From the NCBI GenBank assembly GCA_964396375.1, contig CAYNEY010000010.1, positions 52,051 through 116,050 on the forward strand: a stretch of DNA of 64,000 bases, read 5' to 3'. The stretch comes from FEN-1139 sp964396375 (GTDB lineage: Bacteria > Myxococcota_A > Polyangia > Polyangiales > Polyangiaceae). The translations under genes were made by a program, and so were the position numbers. Of this stretch, positions 32,807 through 41,946 are shown in pieces. Position 1 is the first letter of the stretch. The number at the start of each line of letters is the position of its first letter. Under the pieces are notes generated by a model, which was not told where the DNA came from, did not search any database, and worked only from the letters and a program-made list of their open reading frames with translations.

Positions 32807-35422
32807 CTAGTGGGGTGAAATCAGCACCTCACGGTCCTTGGCGCCGTTAGGAGGACCGACAATTCCCCGCTGTTCCATGGCCTCGACAATTTTCGCGGCC
32901 CGGTTGTAGCCGATCGTCATCTTGCGCTGCAGCCAGGAGGTGGAGCAGCGTTGTGTTTCCGCCACAATCTGGACCGCCTCATCGAACCGAGAATCCAGGT
33001 TCTCGTCGTTGCTCCCCTCATCTTGGCCTCCGGCCTGCAAGATGGCCTCGTGATACTGAGGTTTCCCCTGGGAGCGCAAATAGTCGGTGAGCCTGGAGAC
33101 CTCGTCTTCGCTCACGAAGGGGCACTGTACACGCCGTAGGTCGCTCGCCCCATTCAGCTTGACCAACATATCTCCCCGCCCAAGCAGCATCTCTGCTCCC
33201 TGCTCATCCAGGATCGTCCGGCTGTCCACCTTCTGGGCCACCAGATACGCGATCCGCGAGGGGAAGTTGGCCTTGATCATACCAGTGATGACGTCCACGC
33301 TCGGCCTTTGGGTGGCAAGCACCACGTGCAGTCCTGCGGCTCGAGCCTTCTGGGCAAGCCGTGCCACCGAGGCCTCCACTTCCTTCCCCTGCTGCATCAT
33401 CAGATCTGCAAACTCATCGATGACGATGACGATGTAGGGAAGGCGCCCGGGCAGCAACGCGCCGTCTCCACCTTCACCGGCAGCCGGCATCGCGACGACC
33501 GCCCCGTCGTGGGTCAGCGCCTCGACGGTCTCGCGGGGCGGTGCCGGGATCTCGCCCTTCGCGATCCTATCCACCCACTGATTGTAGGTGCCGATGTTCT
33601 TGGTGCCGGCCGTCGCGAACAGCTGGTAGCGACGCTCCATCTCGTCCACCGCCCACTTCAGCGCCACGTTCGCCTGCTTCATGTCGGTCACGACTGGCAG
33701 AAGGAGGTGCGGGATCCCATCAAATGGAGCGAGTTCCACTACCTTCGGATCGATCATGAGAAGCCTCAGCTCCTCCGGACTCCGCTGGAACAGAAGGCTG
33801 GCAAGCATCACGTTGAGACCAACGCTCTTACCGGCTCCGGTCGCTCCAGCCACGATCACGTGGGGCATGGTGGCCAGATCTGCGTAGCTGGGCGCCCCAA
33901 CGATGTCCCGACCGAGCACCACCGGCAGCGGCACCCGCGCCGACAGCGCGCTGAACCTCTCGTCTTCGACCAACTCGCGCAAGTTGACTGGAATGCGATG
34001 GTCATTCGGGAGTTCGAAGCCGATCCGACTCTTGCCGGGGATCGGCGCGATGATGCGCACCTTGCGCGACAGCCCGAGCGCGAGATCGTCGGAGAGGCTC
34101 GCGACCTTGCTGACCTTGGTTCCAGCTTGGGGCACGAGTTCGTAGGTGGTTACCGTGGGTCCAGGATGGATCTCCTCTACCGTCCCGGTCACGCCGTAGT
34201 CGAGCAGCGTCTTCTCGAGGCGCTCGGCGTGAACCAGAATACGGTCGCGGTCGACCTTCGGTTCATCCCCGGTAGGCTGTTCAAGGATCTCCGTGGAAGG
34301 AAGGTGAAACTTCACCCTCTGCCTCTCCCTCCGCTCACGCGGACAGGGGCGCGCGTCCAGTCCACGCTCCACGATAACTGGTTCCTCGCTGGGCAGAAGC
34401 TCCTCGTTGGAGGCCGCCTCCTCGCTGGCCTCTGGCTCTCGATCGAACTCGCCACGGGCCACTGCATCGGCGAGATCCACGGGCGCTTCGACCAAGGGCC
34501 GTGCTGGCTGAACCGGCTCAGATGCCGGGCGAGCGCCAGAGGGATTCGCCATCTCGGACGAACCATGGATAACGATACGCGCGGAATCACTGCCCATGGT
34601 ATCGAGCAGGGCTGTGGTGGACTCGGCCATGCCCTGCCGCAACGCGGGGAGCACGGCCATGGGCGGAACCCGCGAACTCTCATGAGCTACGTAGTCGACA
34701 GTTGCCGCCTGGGTTGGGGTCTCATCATCCAATCCCACCACAAGGCTTTCCCGAAGAGCATTCGACTGACGGTACGGGCGGAGTGCGAAGCGATGGCGCA
34801 GCAAACCGAAGCCCCAGGCCGTGATCCGGAGTAGTAGCCTTCCGAGCCTGGTCAGCTGACGGCGAGAGCGTTCCAGAACGTCGATGAATGAGAGACTGCT
34901 CCGTCCAACCAGCAAGGCCACGACCAGGGTCACGCACACCAGGATCGAGCCCAGGGTTGAGAACAGCGTTCGCAGGGTTTCGCCGAAGAGCCAGCCGACA
35001 TTGCCCGCGATCGGCATTGCCCCAAAAGCGCGAGTTTCACCGCAAAGCACTTGAACCAGCGCCGATGCCACGATGAGGAGCAACAGGTCGATGGCGAGCA
35101 GAAACCCCACGGGCCGGAGTGGGCGACGGCGAAGCAGCGGCAAACTCATCAGCAATCCGTCGACGGGGACGAGCAGCGCGGTGATCCCGAAGCCAAAAAC
35201 CATGAGGCGGGCGATTCCCTCCCCGATAACACCCATGAAATTCGGGCCAGTGATGGTAGGATCCAGGGGATCGGCGCGAAAACTGACTAGGGCCAGGGCA
35301 AGAAATAAGGCGCTCGCGATGAGTGCCAGAGCTGCGAGTTCATAGACCTTCCCCGACCCAGGTCGGGAGGAGGCGCAGACCCCGGATGGGCCTTGATGCT
35401 GATGAATGGCGCTCTTGGCCAT
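32807..35422 (-). CDS. ftsK: DNA translocase FtsK/SpoIIIE
   Basis: 871 residues. The N-terminal 190 residues hold four membrane helices (for example LAALALIASALFLALALVSF), then a charged Ala/Glu/Pro-rich linker. The alpha/beta motor follows with ERLEKTLLDYGVTGTVEEI and TVTTYELVPQAGTKVSKV, Walker A VAGATGAGKSVGLNVML near residue 530, Walker B IVIDEFADLMM and RPSVDVITGMIKANFPSRI (quoted in part). The final 65 residues are the winged-helix gamma domain (STSWLQRKMTIGYNRAAK), which reads polar KOPS-like DNA signals. FtsK pumps chromosome DNA through the division septum and activates XerCD. An 80-base gap separates it from the next minus-strand gene, so the two may be cotranscribed. Confidence 0.97.
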   Translation of the reverse strand: MAKSAIHQHQGPSGVCASSRPGSGKVYELAALALIASALFLALALVSFRADPLDPTITGPNFMGVIGEGIARLMVFGFGITALLVPVDGLLMSLPLLRRRPLRPVGFLLAIDLLLLIVASALVQVLCGETRAFGAMPIAGNVGWLFGETLRTLFSTLGSILVCVTLVVALLVGRSSLSFIDVLERSRRQLTRLGRLLLRITAWGFGLLRHRFALRPYRQSNALRESLVVGLDDETPTQAATVDYVAHESSRVPPMAVLPALRQGMAESTTALLDTMGSDSARIVIHGSSEMANPSGARPASEPVQPARPLVEAPVDLADAVARGEFDREPEASEEAASNEELLPSEEPVIVERGLDARPCPRERRERQRVKFHLPSTEILEQPTGDEPKVDRDRILVHAERLEKTLLDYGVTGTVEEIHPGPTVTTYELVPQAGTKVSKVASLSDDLALGLSRKVRIIAPIPGKSRIGFELPNDHRIPVNLRELVEDERFSALSARVPLPVVLGRDIVGAPSYADLATMPHVIVAGATGAGKSVGLNVMLASLLFQRSPEELRLLMIDPKVVELAPFDGIPHLLLPVVTDMKQANVALKWAVDEMERRYQLFATAGTKNIGTYNQWVDRIAKGEIPAPPRETVEALTHDGAVVAMPAAGEGGDGALLPGRLPYIVIVIDEFADLMMQQGKEVEASVARLAQKARAAGLHVVLATQRPSVDVITGMIKANFPSRIAYLVAQKVDSRTILDEQGAEMLLGRGDMLVKLNGASDLRRVQCPFVSEDEVSRLTDYLRSQGKPQYHEAILQAGGQDEGSNDENLDSRFDEAVQIVAETQRCSTSWLQRKMTIGYNRAAKIVEAMEQRGIVGPPNGAKDREVLISPH

Positions 35423-35576
35423 GAGCGGACTAGAACTACATCAGAACACAATGTGAGTCAAAGTACCACCGCATTCCTTCTGGCCGGCCTTTCAAGCGCC
35501 GTGTCCTGTGGTGCAGAAGCTCAGAAAACACTATTCCCCCATGTTTGCTTGAGGGCCCGCCCAGACAGACACTACT

Positions 35577-37223
35577 ATGCGGATCGCCCTCTCGGGGTGC
35601 ATCAAGATGATGTCGTTCGCGCTCACTCGGGGTCGTGCAGCAAGCGGATCCTCGCCGGTACTGCTGGCTGCAGCCGGCGCGCTGCTTCTATCAGCACTCG
35701 GCTGCCGGACCACTGAGGAGGACCTCCAGCGCTGGGCGGTGACCCAGAACGGTCCGAAGCGCCTCACGGCGGTCGTCCAGCATTCGAAGTATCCCCTTTC
35801 CCTTCGCACCGAGGCCGCGCTGACGCTGATCGGCCTCCGCCCCCGTCATGGGCGGCGAGTGGGATTGGAGGGGGATGCTGCGGGCGAGTACCCAAGCTTG
35901 ATTCGGCTTCTCGCAGCGATGCCGGAGGACTCACGAACAGCAATCGTACGGCGCATGGTCCCAATCCTGGCAAGCCGCCTCGCTGCGCCTCCGGGCCAGC
36001 CCCTCGCTGGCCGTGATGATTCCTTTCCCTTCAAAGACGCCGCGTTCGCTCTCCTCACCGCCGAAGGCGGAAATCTGGTGTCACGCATCGAGGATCGCCA
36101 GCAGCTTCTCGAAGGGCTCCAGAGCTGGGTGCACGCAGATTTCGCCAGCCGCGTCGACGAGCCTTCACAGATCCATGGATTTGACCAAGTGATGGCACAC
36201 CTGGGAGCACAAGGTGCCCGAAACCTGCCGGAATCGATGCGCCCCAACGCGCCGAAGCTCGACCGTCTGGCAGGTTTCGTCGCCTTGCATGGCGACGAGC
36301 CGACACGGCTGCGAGCCAGCGAGAAGCTGGTGGAGATCGCGCGAGCGGTGCAGTCTCCGGATTTCCTCAAGGAAAAAACCCCCATCCTCGAGCAGGCGAA
36401 CGCGGCCTCCAAACTCGCGCCCACACCGAAGCAGTTCGAGGAACAGCTCACAACCTTTCAGGATGAGGAACTGATCCGGGTCTTTGTGCTGATGAAAAAG
36501 GTCGGACGCGCCCCCAGTGTCCAGTTTCTCCTCGACTTCGCCGCCGATCGCACCAACTCAGAGAAGCGCCGGGCGTCCGCCCTCGCCGCCCTCGAGGGCC
36601 ACCTCGACCGCCAGGCGCCAGGTCAACGCAATACCTTGGTGGCCATCGCCTCAAGCAGCGAAACACCCGACGGCGTTCGTGACGTCGCACTCCGACGGCT
36701 GACCGAACTCCCCCGTCCTCTGGTCGTCGAGCACCTCTACCCCCTCTTCCAGACCAGCAACTGGAAGCTGCGCTGGGTCGCCGCCGAGTCTATTCTCAGG
36801 GTCAGCGACACCACCCATCTGGAGGAGTTCCTCAACCACCTCGGCAAGATCGAGAACATGGCCCTAACCGAGCCGGTTCGTTATGGTGAGCTTATCGCCG
36901 CGATGAAGGGCCCCGAGTCCACCGAGGTGACCATCGCGCGGCACCTCGCCGCAGCCATCCCGGTTCCAGCCCGCCTGGTAGCTTTCGGGTGGTATTTCCA
37001 CAAAGGCACCGAGTCTGACCGACGCCTGCTCGAGGAGCACCAGAACGACCTCACTCCCGTACCCTCTTGCACACCCGGCGCTCCAGACTGCGAGTGGACT
37101 TGCGACATTGTGGTCGACCAAAGGCCGGTCTCGCGACAGATCACTCGCGTCGGTGAGTTCGTCAGGTATTGCGTCCTCGCTGAAATGGATCGAAGGTTAG
37201 CCAAGAATTCAGGCCCCAGGTGA
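35577..37223 (+). CDS. HEAT-repeat-like lipoprotein
   Basis: 548 residues; starts at 35577 or 35607 both precede the signal peptide, whose lipobox is LLLSALGC. The mature protein is almost entirely helical with HEAT-like units (SLRTEAALTLIGL, KRRASALAALEGHLDRQ, GVRDVALRRLTELPRPL, LRWVAAESILRVSD). The C-terminal segment has a four-cysteine cluster (VPSCTPGAPDCEWTCD) that may form disulfides, consistent with export. No enzyme motif. It is probably a lipid-anchored scaffold. The FHA fusion gene follows 73 bases downstream on the same strand. Another exported HEAT-like protein is encoded at 47612-49384. Confidence 0.75.
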   Translation: MRIALSGCIKMMSFALTRGRAASGSSPVLLAAAGALLLSALGCRTTEEDLQRWAVTQNGPKRLTAVVQHSKYPLSLRTEAALTLIGLRPRHGRRVGLEGDAAGEYPSLIRLLAAMPEDSRTAIVRRMVPILASRLAAPPGQPLAGRDDSFPFKDAAFALLTAEGGNLVSRIEDRQQLLEGLQSWVHADFASRVDEPSQIHGFDQVMAHLGAQGARNLPESMRPNAPKLDRLAGFVALHGDEPTRLRASEKLVEIARAVQSPDFLKEKTPILEQANAASKLAPTPKQFEEQLTTFQDEELIRVFVLMKKVGRAPSVQFLLDFAADRTNSEKRRASALAALEGHLDRQAPGQRNTLVAIASSSETPDGVRDVALRRLTELPRPLVVEHLYPLFQTSNWKLRWVAAESILRVSDTTHLEEFLNHLGKIENMALTEPVRYGELIAAMKGPESTEVTIARHLAAAIPVPARLVAFGWYFHKGTESDRRLLEEHQNDLTPVPSCTPGAPDCEWTCDIVVDQRPVSRQITRVGEFVRYCVLAEMDRRLAKNSGPR

Positions 37224-37296
37224 TGATGACCCTCCCCATCCCCCGAACTTCGGAACCTGACCTCCGTGTGTCGGGGACCGCTATCAGGTGTTTCGG

Positions 37297-38187
37297 ATGA
37301 GCACTGATCCCAACAAGAAGTCCTCACGAACCTTCCAATGCCGGGAGTCGCTCTGGCAGAAGTTCGAGCAGATGGCCAAGGAGCTCGAGTGCTCCGTAGA
37401 CTATCTCATCAACGACGCGATGAAGCAGTACGCCCGACAGCGAGGGTACGTGGGCGGCCCGGCGCGTGCCACCGACAGCATTGCCCCCCCTGCGTTGCCG
37501 TCCGGACCGGCAGAGTCCAGCTCCGCATCAGCTGGTATCTCGGCGCTGGGTCGTCCCACCGCTCCGGCGCAGGAGGAGGACAACAAACCACCGAAGCCCG
37601 CGCCAAAGAGTTCTGGTTCCGGAGCACGCGCGATGAGCCCACTCACGGAATCCGCACCCCACGAGCGCCCGGTACCCAGCCTCGCCCCCGTCTCTCACAC
37701 AGCCGTAACCCGGCTCCTTCCACAGCCTCCCGCAGTTCCTGCGCCAGGCCACAAGCGTCCCGTCGCACCGCCTGCCCTCCCCTTGCCACCACCACTCCCC
37801 TCCGCGTCGGCGTCACTCCCCTCGCGACTGCCGGTGCCAGCTCCCGTTGGTCAAGCTGCGCTCGCTCCCGGAAAACCGGGGCTCCCCACAGCCCCTGGCA
37901 AAACCCCTCGTCAGCTCATTATCCGCTACCAAGGCCAGCCCTTCACCGTGAACAAGGACAAGTTCGTGATCGGTCGCGGCAAACAGACGAGCGATCTCAC
38001 CATCAAGGACCCCAACGTATCGCGGCAGCACGCCATGATCGAGTTTGAGAATGGACAGTACTCGATCGTGGATATGGGCTCTACCAATGGTGTGGAGTTT
38101 CAAGGCCAGCGTGTCCAACGTAAGGTCATCGCCGATGGCGATACGGTCCGAATTTGTGATCACGAGCTATCCTTCATGTTCCGCTGA
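37297..38187 (+). CDS. Ribbon-helix-helix-like domain fused to an FHA domain
   Basis: About 296 residues from the ATG at 37297 with AGGTG nine bases upstream. Residues 8-50 (SSRTFQCRESLWQKFEQMAK then SVDYLINDAMKQYARQRG) have the strand-helix-helix pattern of MetJ/Arc-type ribbon-helix-helix DNA-binding domains. A 150-residue Pro/Ala linker follows. The C-terminal FHA domain (about 205-296) is complete: FVIGRGKQTSDLTIKD, NVSRQHAMIEF, DMGSTNGVEFQGQRV. The FHA should bind phosphothreonine. The pairing suggests a DNA-binding regulator read out by Ser/Thr kinases, which is inference. The AarF gene starts five bases downstream. Confidence 0.83.
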   Translation: MSTDPNKKSSRTFQCRESLWQKFEQMAKELECSVDYLINDAMKQYARQRGYVGGPARATDSIAPPALPSGPAESSSASAGISALGRPTAPAQEEDNKPPKPAPKSSGSGARAMSPLTESAPHERPVPSLAPVSHTAVTRLLPQPPAVPAPGHKRPVAPPALPLPPPLPSASASLPSRLPVPAPVGQAALAPGKPGLPTAPGKTPRQLIIRYQGQPFTVNKDKFVIGRGKQTSDLTIKDPNVSRQHAMIEFENGQYSIVDMGSTNGVEFQGQRVQRKVIADGDTVRICDHELSFMFR

Positions 38188-38192
38188 CCTGT

Positions 38193-39884
38193 ATGGTCTC
38201 GATCGTCCACGCCGCACGAGACATCGGCCGACTCCGGGAGATCTCGTCCGTATTGATGCGTCATGGCTTCGGCGAGGTGGTGGCACGCCTCGGCCTCAAT
38301 CGTACGCGCCGCGACAAGGAATCCGCTCCGCCACGTGAGAACGACGCAGAACGCCCAGAGCCGCCGGGCATGGCCACGCAGTCCACATTCGCGGAGCGGT
38401 TGCGGCGTGTCCTCGAGGACCTTGGCCCGAGCTTCGTGAAGCTGGGTCAGATTGCCTCGACCCGCGCCGACCTGCTGCCAACGGAGCTCATCACCGAACT
38501 CAGAAAGCTGCAGGACCGGGTCCCACCGGTACCGTTCCCAGAGATCCGGGAACAGATCGAGCGCTCCCTCGCCGCAGATCTCGACGAACTCTTCGAGAGC
38601 TTCGAGACCACGCCGCTCGCCGCGGCCAGCATTGCGCAGGTCCATCGAGCGACGCTCATGGTCGATGGCCGGAGCCGGCAGGTGGTTGTCAAGGTACAAC
38701 GCCCGTCCATCGGAGCGACCATCGAGAGTGACCTCGATCTTTTGCACATGCTGGCCGCACTCGTCGAGCGTACGTTCCCGGAAACACGCCTGTACTCACC
38801 AGTCGGGCTCGTCCAACAGTTCGATCGGGCGATTCATGACGAACTCGATTTTTCGATCGAGGCCGAGAACGCCGCCCGGTTCGCCCGAAATTTCGAGGAG
38901 TTCCCACGAATCCGCTTCCCGAACGTGTACCGAAGCGTCTCGAGCAAACGGGTTCTGACTCTCGAGTTCTTCGATGGCAATAAGCTAGACGACGCAATTG
39001 CCCTCGGGTGTCCGGGCCGCGCTATCGCCCAGCTGGCGGTCGCCGCCATGGTCAAGCAGGTCTTCGAGGATGGTTTCTTCCACGCAGATCCCCATCCAGG
39101 CAACGTGATCGTGCTTGGCCCCACCGAGGAGCCGGTACTGGGATTGGTGGATCTTGGAATGGTCGGTCGCTTGAGCCCGCGCTTGCGAGACCTCACGCTG
39201 GATCTGATGATCGCCGCGTTGCGACAGGACTACGTGGGCGTTACGGAGAGCCTCTGTGCGATTGGCACCCCACGCCAGCACCTGGATCAAGAGGCCTTCG
39301 GGAGCGAGGTCGCGATTCTTGCAGAGCGATACCTCGGCCGCCCACTCGGTGAACTCTCCTTCGCATCCCTGATGCGAGATTTGGTTCGACTCGCAACCAA
39401 GTACGGGATCGAGGTTCCCATGGACTTCATCCTAGTCGGCAAGGCACTGATGACCGTCGAGGGCATCGGAAAGGAACTCGATCCAGACCTCGACATCATG
39501 GAGGAGGCCCGTCCCCACTTCATGTTGCTCCTGAAACGTCGCTACTCGCCAGAACGACTCGGACTCGAATTTCTGCGGCGGCTCGAGCACCTAGCCGATG
39601 CCACCGCGAGCCTGCCCCACCAACTCACCGCCCTGCTCAAGGACGCACACCTCGGTCGTCTTCGCCTGCAGACCGAAGAACTGGGCGCCGAGCCACGTGC
39701 AGATCGCCTCGGTCGACGGATCCAGAGCGGACTTCTGATCGGCCCAACCATCTTGGGCGGAGCACTGTGCCTATCGCAAGGCTACCCGCGAACGGGATGG
39801 TCGATGCTTGCTGCCGCCACCCTCTGGTTGCTTGGCCACCTGCTCATGGATCTCTACCGTCACTTCGGTAAAGGCCACCCCTGA
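38193..39884 (+). CDS. AarF/UbiB family atypical kinase
   Basis: 563 residues. Family signatures: FVKLGQIASTRADLLP (KxGQ motif), AAASIAQVHRATL with the Ala-rich loop, VVVKVQRPSI (lysine), DELDFSIEAENA (ExD), HADPHPGNVIV and LVDLGMVGRLS (catalytic and metal sites). Two hydrophobic helices at the C-terminus (GLLIGPTILGGALCLSQGY and WSMLAAATLWLLGHLLM) anchor it to the membrane, as in UbiB/ADCK proteins needed for quinone biosynthesis or lipid homeostasis, which bind ATP and have ATPase activity. It starts five bases after the FHA-fusion gene, so both are likely cotranscribed. No ubiquinone or menaquinone genes are nearby. Confidence 0.93.
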   Translation: MVSIVHAARDIGRLREISSVLMRHGFGEVVARLGLNRTRRDKESAPPRENDAERPEPPGMATQSTFAERLRRVLEDLGPSFVKLGQIASTRADLLPTELITELRKLQDRVPPVPFPEIREQIERSLAADLDELFESFETTPLAAASIAQVHRATLMVDGRSRQVVVKVQRPSIGATIESDLDLLHMLAALVERTFPETRLYSPVGLVQQFDRAIHDELDFSIEAENAARFARNFEEFPRIRFPNVYRSVSSKRVLTLEFFDGNKLDDAIALGCPGRAIAQLAVAAMVKQVFEDGFFHADPHPGNVIVLGPTEEPVLGLVDLGMVGRLSPRLRDLTLDLMIAALRQDYVGVTESLCAIGTPRQHLDQEAFGSEVAILAERYLGRPLGELSFASLMRDLVRLATKYGIEVPMDFILVGKALMTVEGIGKELDPDLDIMEEARPHFMLLLKRRYSPERLGLEFLRRLEHLADATASLPHQLTALLKDAHLGRLRLQTEELGAEPRADRLGRRIQSGLLIGPTILGGALCLSQGYPRTGWSMLAAATLWLLGHLLMDLYRHFGKGHP

Positions 39885-39980
39885 GCCACCGCACCGCAGC
39901 TCTGCAGACGAGCGCCCGACGTGTGGAACCCACGAGCCGCTGGCAGCGGCATCCCGAGCGTCCATCGAAACCAGAACCGC

Positions 39981-40007
39981 GGCCGGATGGTTGCTTCACC
40001 TCCGGCC
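39981..40007. terminator. Inverted repeat between convergent genes, possible bidirectional terminator
   Basis: GGCCGGA at 39981-39987 and TCCGGCC at 40001-40007 are perfect complements with a 13-base loop, midway between the convergent AarF and atpE stop codons. No strong T tract follows on either strand, so the terminator call rests on position and pairing only. Confidence 0.35.
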
Positions 40008-40048
40008 CGAGTTCAGTTCATCCAGCTCAACCGACGGGGCGCGGCAAC

Positions 40049-40387
40049 TCAGCCACCGCCCAGGTTGCGTTGCAGCAAGAAGGCAATGGCAAAAGCGAAG
40101 AGAACGAGTGACTCAATCAGCGCTAGGCCCAAAATCATGGGAGTTTGGATACGTCCGGCTGCCCCGGGGTTGCGACTGATCCCCTCAAGAGCCGCTGCCG
40201 CTGCCTTACCCTGCCCAAGACCCCCACCCAACACGGCCAATCCAATCGCAATACCCGCACCCAGGGCGGCCATCGACTGCGCGTCAAATGCGTTGGAAGC
40301 CGCTGCCTCGGGCGCGGCGGCAAATGCCGTGGTCGAGACCAGGGTGGTCATGGATGCGAGAGCGAGTGCCAGCTTCTTCGTGATCAT
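40049..40387 (-). CDS. atpE: ATP synthase Fo subunit c
   Basis: 112 residues, longer than the usual 75-90 because of an N-terminal hydrophobic, signal-like extension (LALALASMTTLVSTTAFAA). The two membrane helices are clear: AALGAGIAIGLAVLGGGLGQ and LGLALIESLVLFAFAIAFLL, joined by the polar loop ISRNPGAAGRIQTP that contacts F1. The ion-carrying carboxylate is the Glu in ALIES. A Gln in GLGQG on helix 1 and a Ser after the Glu recall Na+-type sites, but the following Thr and Tyr of such sites are Leu and Phe here. Subunit c rings rotate with ion flow. It is the last gene of the Fo cluster. Confidence 0.95.
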   Translation of the reverse strand: MITKKLALALASMTTLVSTTAFAAAPEAAASNAFDAQSMAALGAGIAIGLAVLGGGLGQGKAAAAALEGISRNPGAAGRIQTPMILGLALIESLVLFAFAIAFLLQRNLGGG

Positions 40388-40444
40388 TCGGGGTCTCCTT
40401 GTCGTTCCTCAGTGACGAACCGCAAACAGGCTCGAACACGTAGG

Positions 40445-41212
40445 CTAGTGATGCTCGTGTTCCGTAGCGAGTGAGATATAGATGGTGGTGAGCAGCGTGA
40501 AAACCAGGGTTTGGATCAACACGATCAGACATCCGAGGATCATGAGCGGGATCGGGATCACCAACGCCACCAAGCTGACGAAGATGCCCAGGATCAGATG
40601 ATCTACGGACATGTTGAGCATGAGACGAACGGCCAGAGTTACCGGTCGCACGCAGAGTGAGATCAATTCGATCACGAAGACCAGAGGTGCCAAATACCAG
40701 GCGGGGCCGGCAAGGTGCTTCAAATACCCCCATCCGTTCTGCCGTATTCCGTAGGCATTGAAGAGGATGAAGACCACCAGCGCACACCCCAGCGTGATGT
40801 TCAGGTTGCTGGTGGCGACCGGCATACCGGGCAAGAGAGCCATCACGTTCGAGAAGAACACGAAGATGGCCGCGGTCCCGATCACCGGAAAGTACTGTTT
40901 GGCTCGTTTGGCCCCCATCATCGACTTCGCCAGATCGTAGAAATAGCCGAGGAAGACCTCCATGAAGGTACACAGGGAGAGCCGCTGATCGGGCACCACG
41001 GCCCGATCGATCTCGACCAAGCGGGAGCGTGCGCGAAGCGCGAGGATCACCACCAGGACAGCTACGAACACGGCCGCTACCAACGGCTCGAACGAGATCC
41101 AGGTCGGAGCATGCCCATTCATGATGCTCGACCCAAGAATGCTGGCGTTGTGCTCGAGATTGTCCTTCATGCCAGCCAGCACGAACGACAACCAAGATGT
41201 GTGGTGGGGCAT
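40445..41212 (-). CDS. atpB: ATP synthase Fo subunit a
   Basis: 255 residues with five to six membrane helices. The essential channel arginine lies in SLCVRPVTLAVRLMLNM (the second Arg, equivalent to Arg210 of E. coli), followed by the ends of the half channels in LTTIYISLATEHEHH, with a His-rich C-terminus. FFSNVMALLPGM matches the conserved helix 3 region. Together with subunit c it forms the ion path. It starts four bases downstream of the AtpI stop and is followed by atpE, so the four genes form one operon. Genes for b and for F1 are absent, so the ATP synthase is encoded in at least two loci. Confidence 0.95.
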   Translation of the reverse strand: MPHHTSWLSFVLAGMKDNLEHNASILGSSIMNGHAPTWISFEPLVAAVFVAVLVVILALRARSRLVEIDRAVVPDQRLSLCTFMEVFLGYFYDLAKSMMGAKRAKQYFPVIGTAAIFVFFSNVMALLPGMPVATSNLNITLGCALVVFILFNAYGIRQNGWGYLKHLAGPAWYLAPLVFVIELISLCVRPVTLAVRLMLNMSVDHLILGIFVSLVALVIPIPLMILGCLIVLIQTLVFTLLTTIYISLATEHEHH

Positions 41213-41215
41213 CGG

Positions 41216-41605
41216 TCAGTTCTCTCTTGTGGCAGGATCGACGAAGAACATTTGTCCAAGGAGGATTCCGAGCGGCAGCGCGCCAAACCCAAGCAGCATC
41301 CACAACAAATCGGCGAATCCTGCCTTCGGAGGAAGGTACATGGCGGCCGCCAACAGGGCAACCTTGATGAAGCCAAGTCCCATCCATCCTCGGGAAGGGC
41401 GCTGCGGGGAAAGGAATACTTTAACCATCCGGGTCAGCACAATGAGATTCAGTACCGCGATCCCGGCTCCAAGCGCGACCGACCAGCCCGCGCGCGCACC
41501 CACCGCCAGAAGCATCACAATAGTCCCTATCCCACCTACCACCGCCACAGCAACGATGTAGGGCAACTGGCCACGATCTCCGTCACTAGACTTTTCTTGA
41601 GTCAT
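41216..41605 (-). CDS. atpI: ATP synthase assembly protein AtpI
   Basis: 129 residues with about four membrane helices: YIVAVAVVGGIGTIVMLLAV, WSVALGAGIAVLNLIVLTRM, LGFIKVALLAAAMYLPPK and FADLLWMLLGFGALPLGILL. Length, hydrophobicity and position just before atpB match AtpI, which assists Mg2+ uptake or c-ring assembly in other bacteria. Sequence similarity in this family is low, so the name leans on context. It overlaps the upstream atpZ by 20 bases. Confidence 0.8.
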   Translation of the reverse strand: MTQEKSSDGDRGQLPYIVAVAVVGGIGTIVMLLAVGARAGWSVALGAGIAVLNLIVLTRMVKVFLSPQRPSRGWMGLGFIKVALLAAAMYLPPKAGFADLLWMLLGFGALPLGILLGQMFFVDPATREN

Positions 41606-41867
41606 GGTACTTCCGCCGCTCCTCGCGTGCGGCTGCTTCCTCCGCCTCCAGGTCCCGAGCCATCCTATTCATGGCACGGAGCAGCGTCCGGAGCCCCGCG
41701 GCGATTCCAAAGGCCATACCCACCAGCGACAGCCAAGGCCCCGTCCCAAGTTTGCCATCAAGCCAATCTCCCCCCCACAGACCCACCAACACAGAGAGCC
41801 CAAACTCGAGGCCCACGGTCCCATAGGTTCCGAGCCCCTTCCAATCTTGCCGGACAAACCGAGACAT
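41586..41867 (-). CDS. atpZ: AtpZ/AtpI-associated small membrane protein
   Basis: 93 residues with two membrane helices (YGTVGLEFGLSVLVGLWGGD and WLSLVGMAFGIAAGLRTLLR) and a highly charged C-terminal coiled tail (RDLEAEEAAAREERRKYHD). This is the AtpZ layout, including the glycine-rich GLEFGLSVLVGLWGGDWLDGKL turn (quoted in part as GGDWLDGKLGTGPWL). AtpZ and AtpI together form a putative Mg2+/Ca2+ channel next to ATP synthase genes. It is the first gene of the cluster and is divergent from the beta-barrel gene at 41947. Confidence 0.85.
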   Translation of the reverse strand: MSRFVRQDWKGLGTYGTVGLEFGLSVLVGLWGGDWLDGKLGTGPWLSLVGMAFGIAAGLRTLLRAMNRMARDLEAEEAAAREERRKYHDSRKV

Positions 41868-41946
41868 CGAGTCGGCTCGTCAGTACCATGCCAATCAGGC
41901 TGTGGTCAACGCGGCCGCTTGACGCCGAAAATGCTACATTGACGCC

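Noticed and set aside
33308..34834. 508-residue plus-strand frame opposite ftsK
   Set aside because: Antisense shadow of the FtsK motor region, rich in Arg, His and Pro, with no domain or signal.
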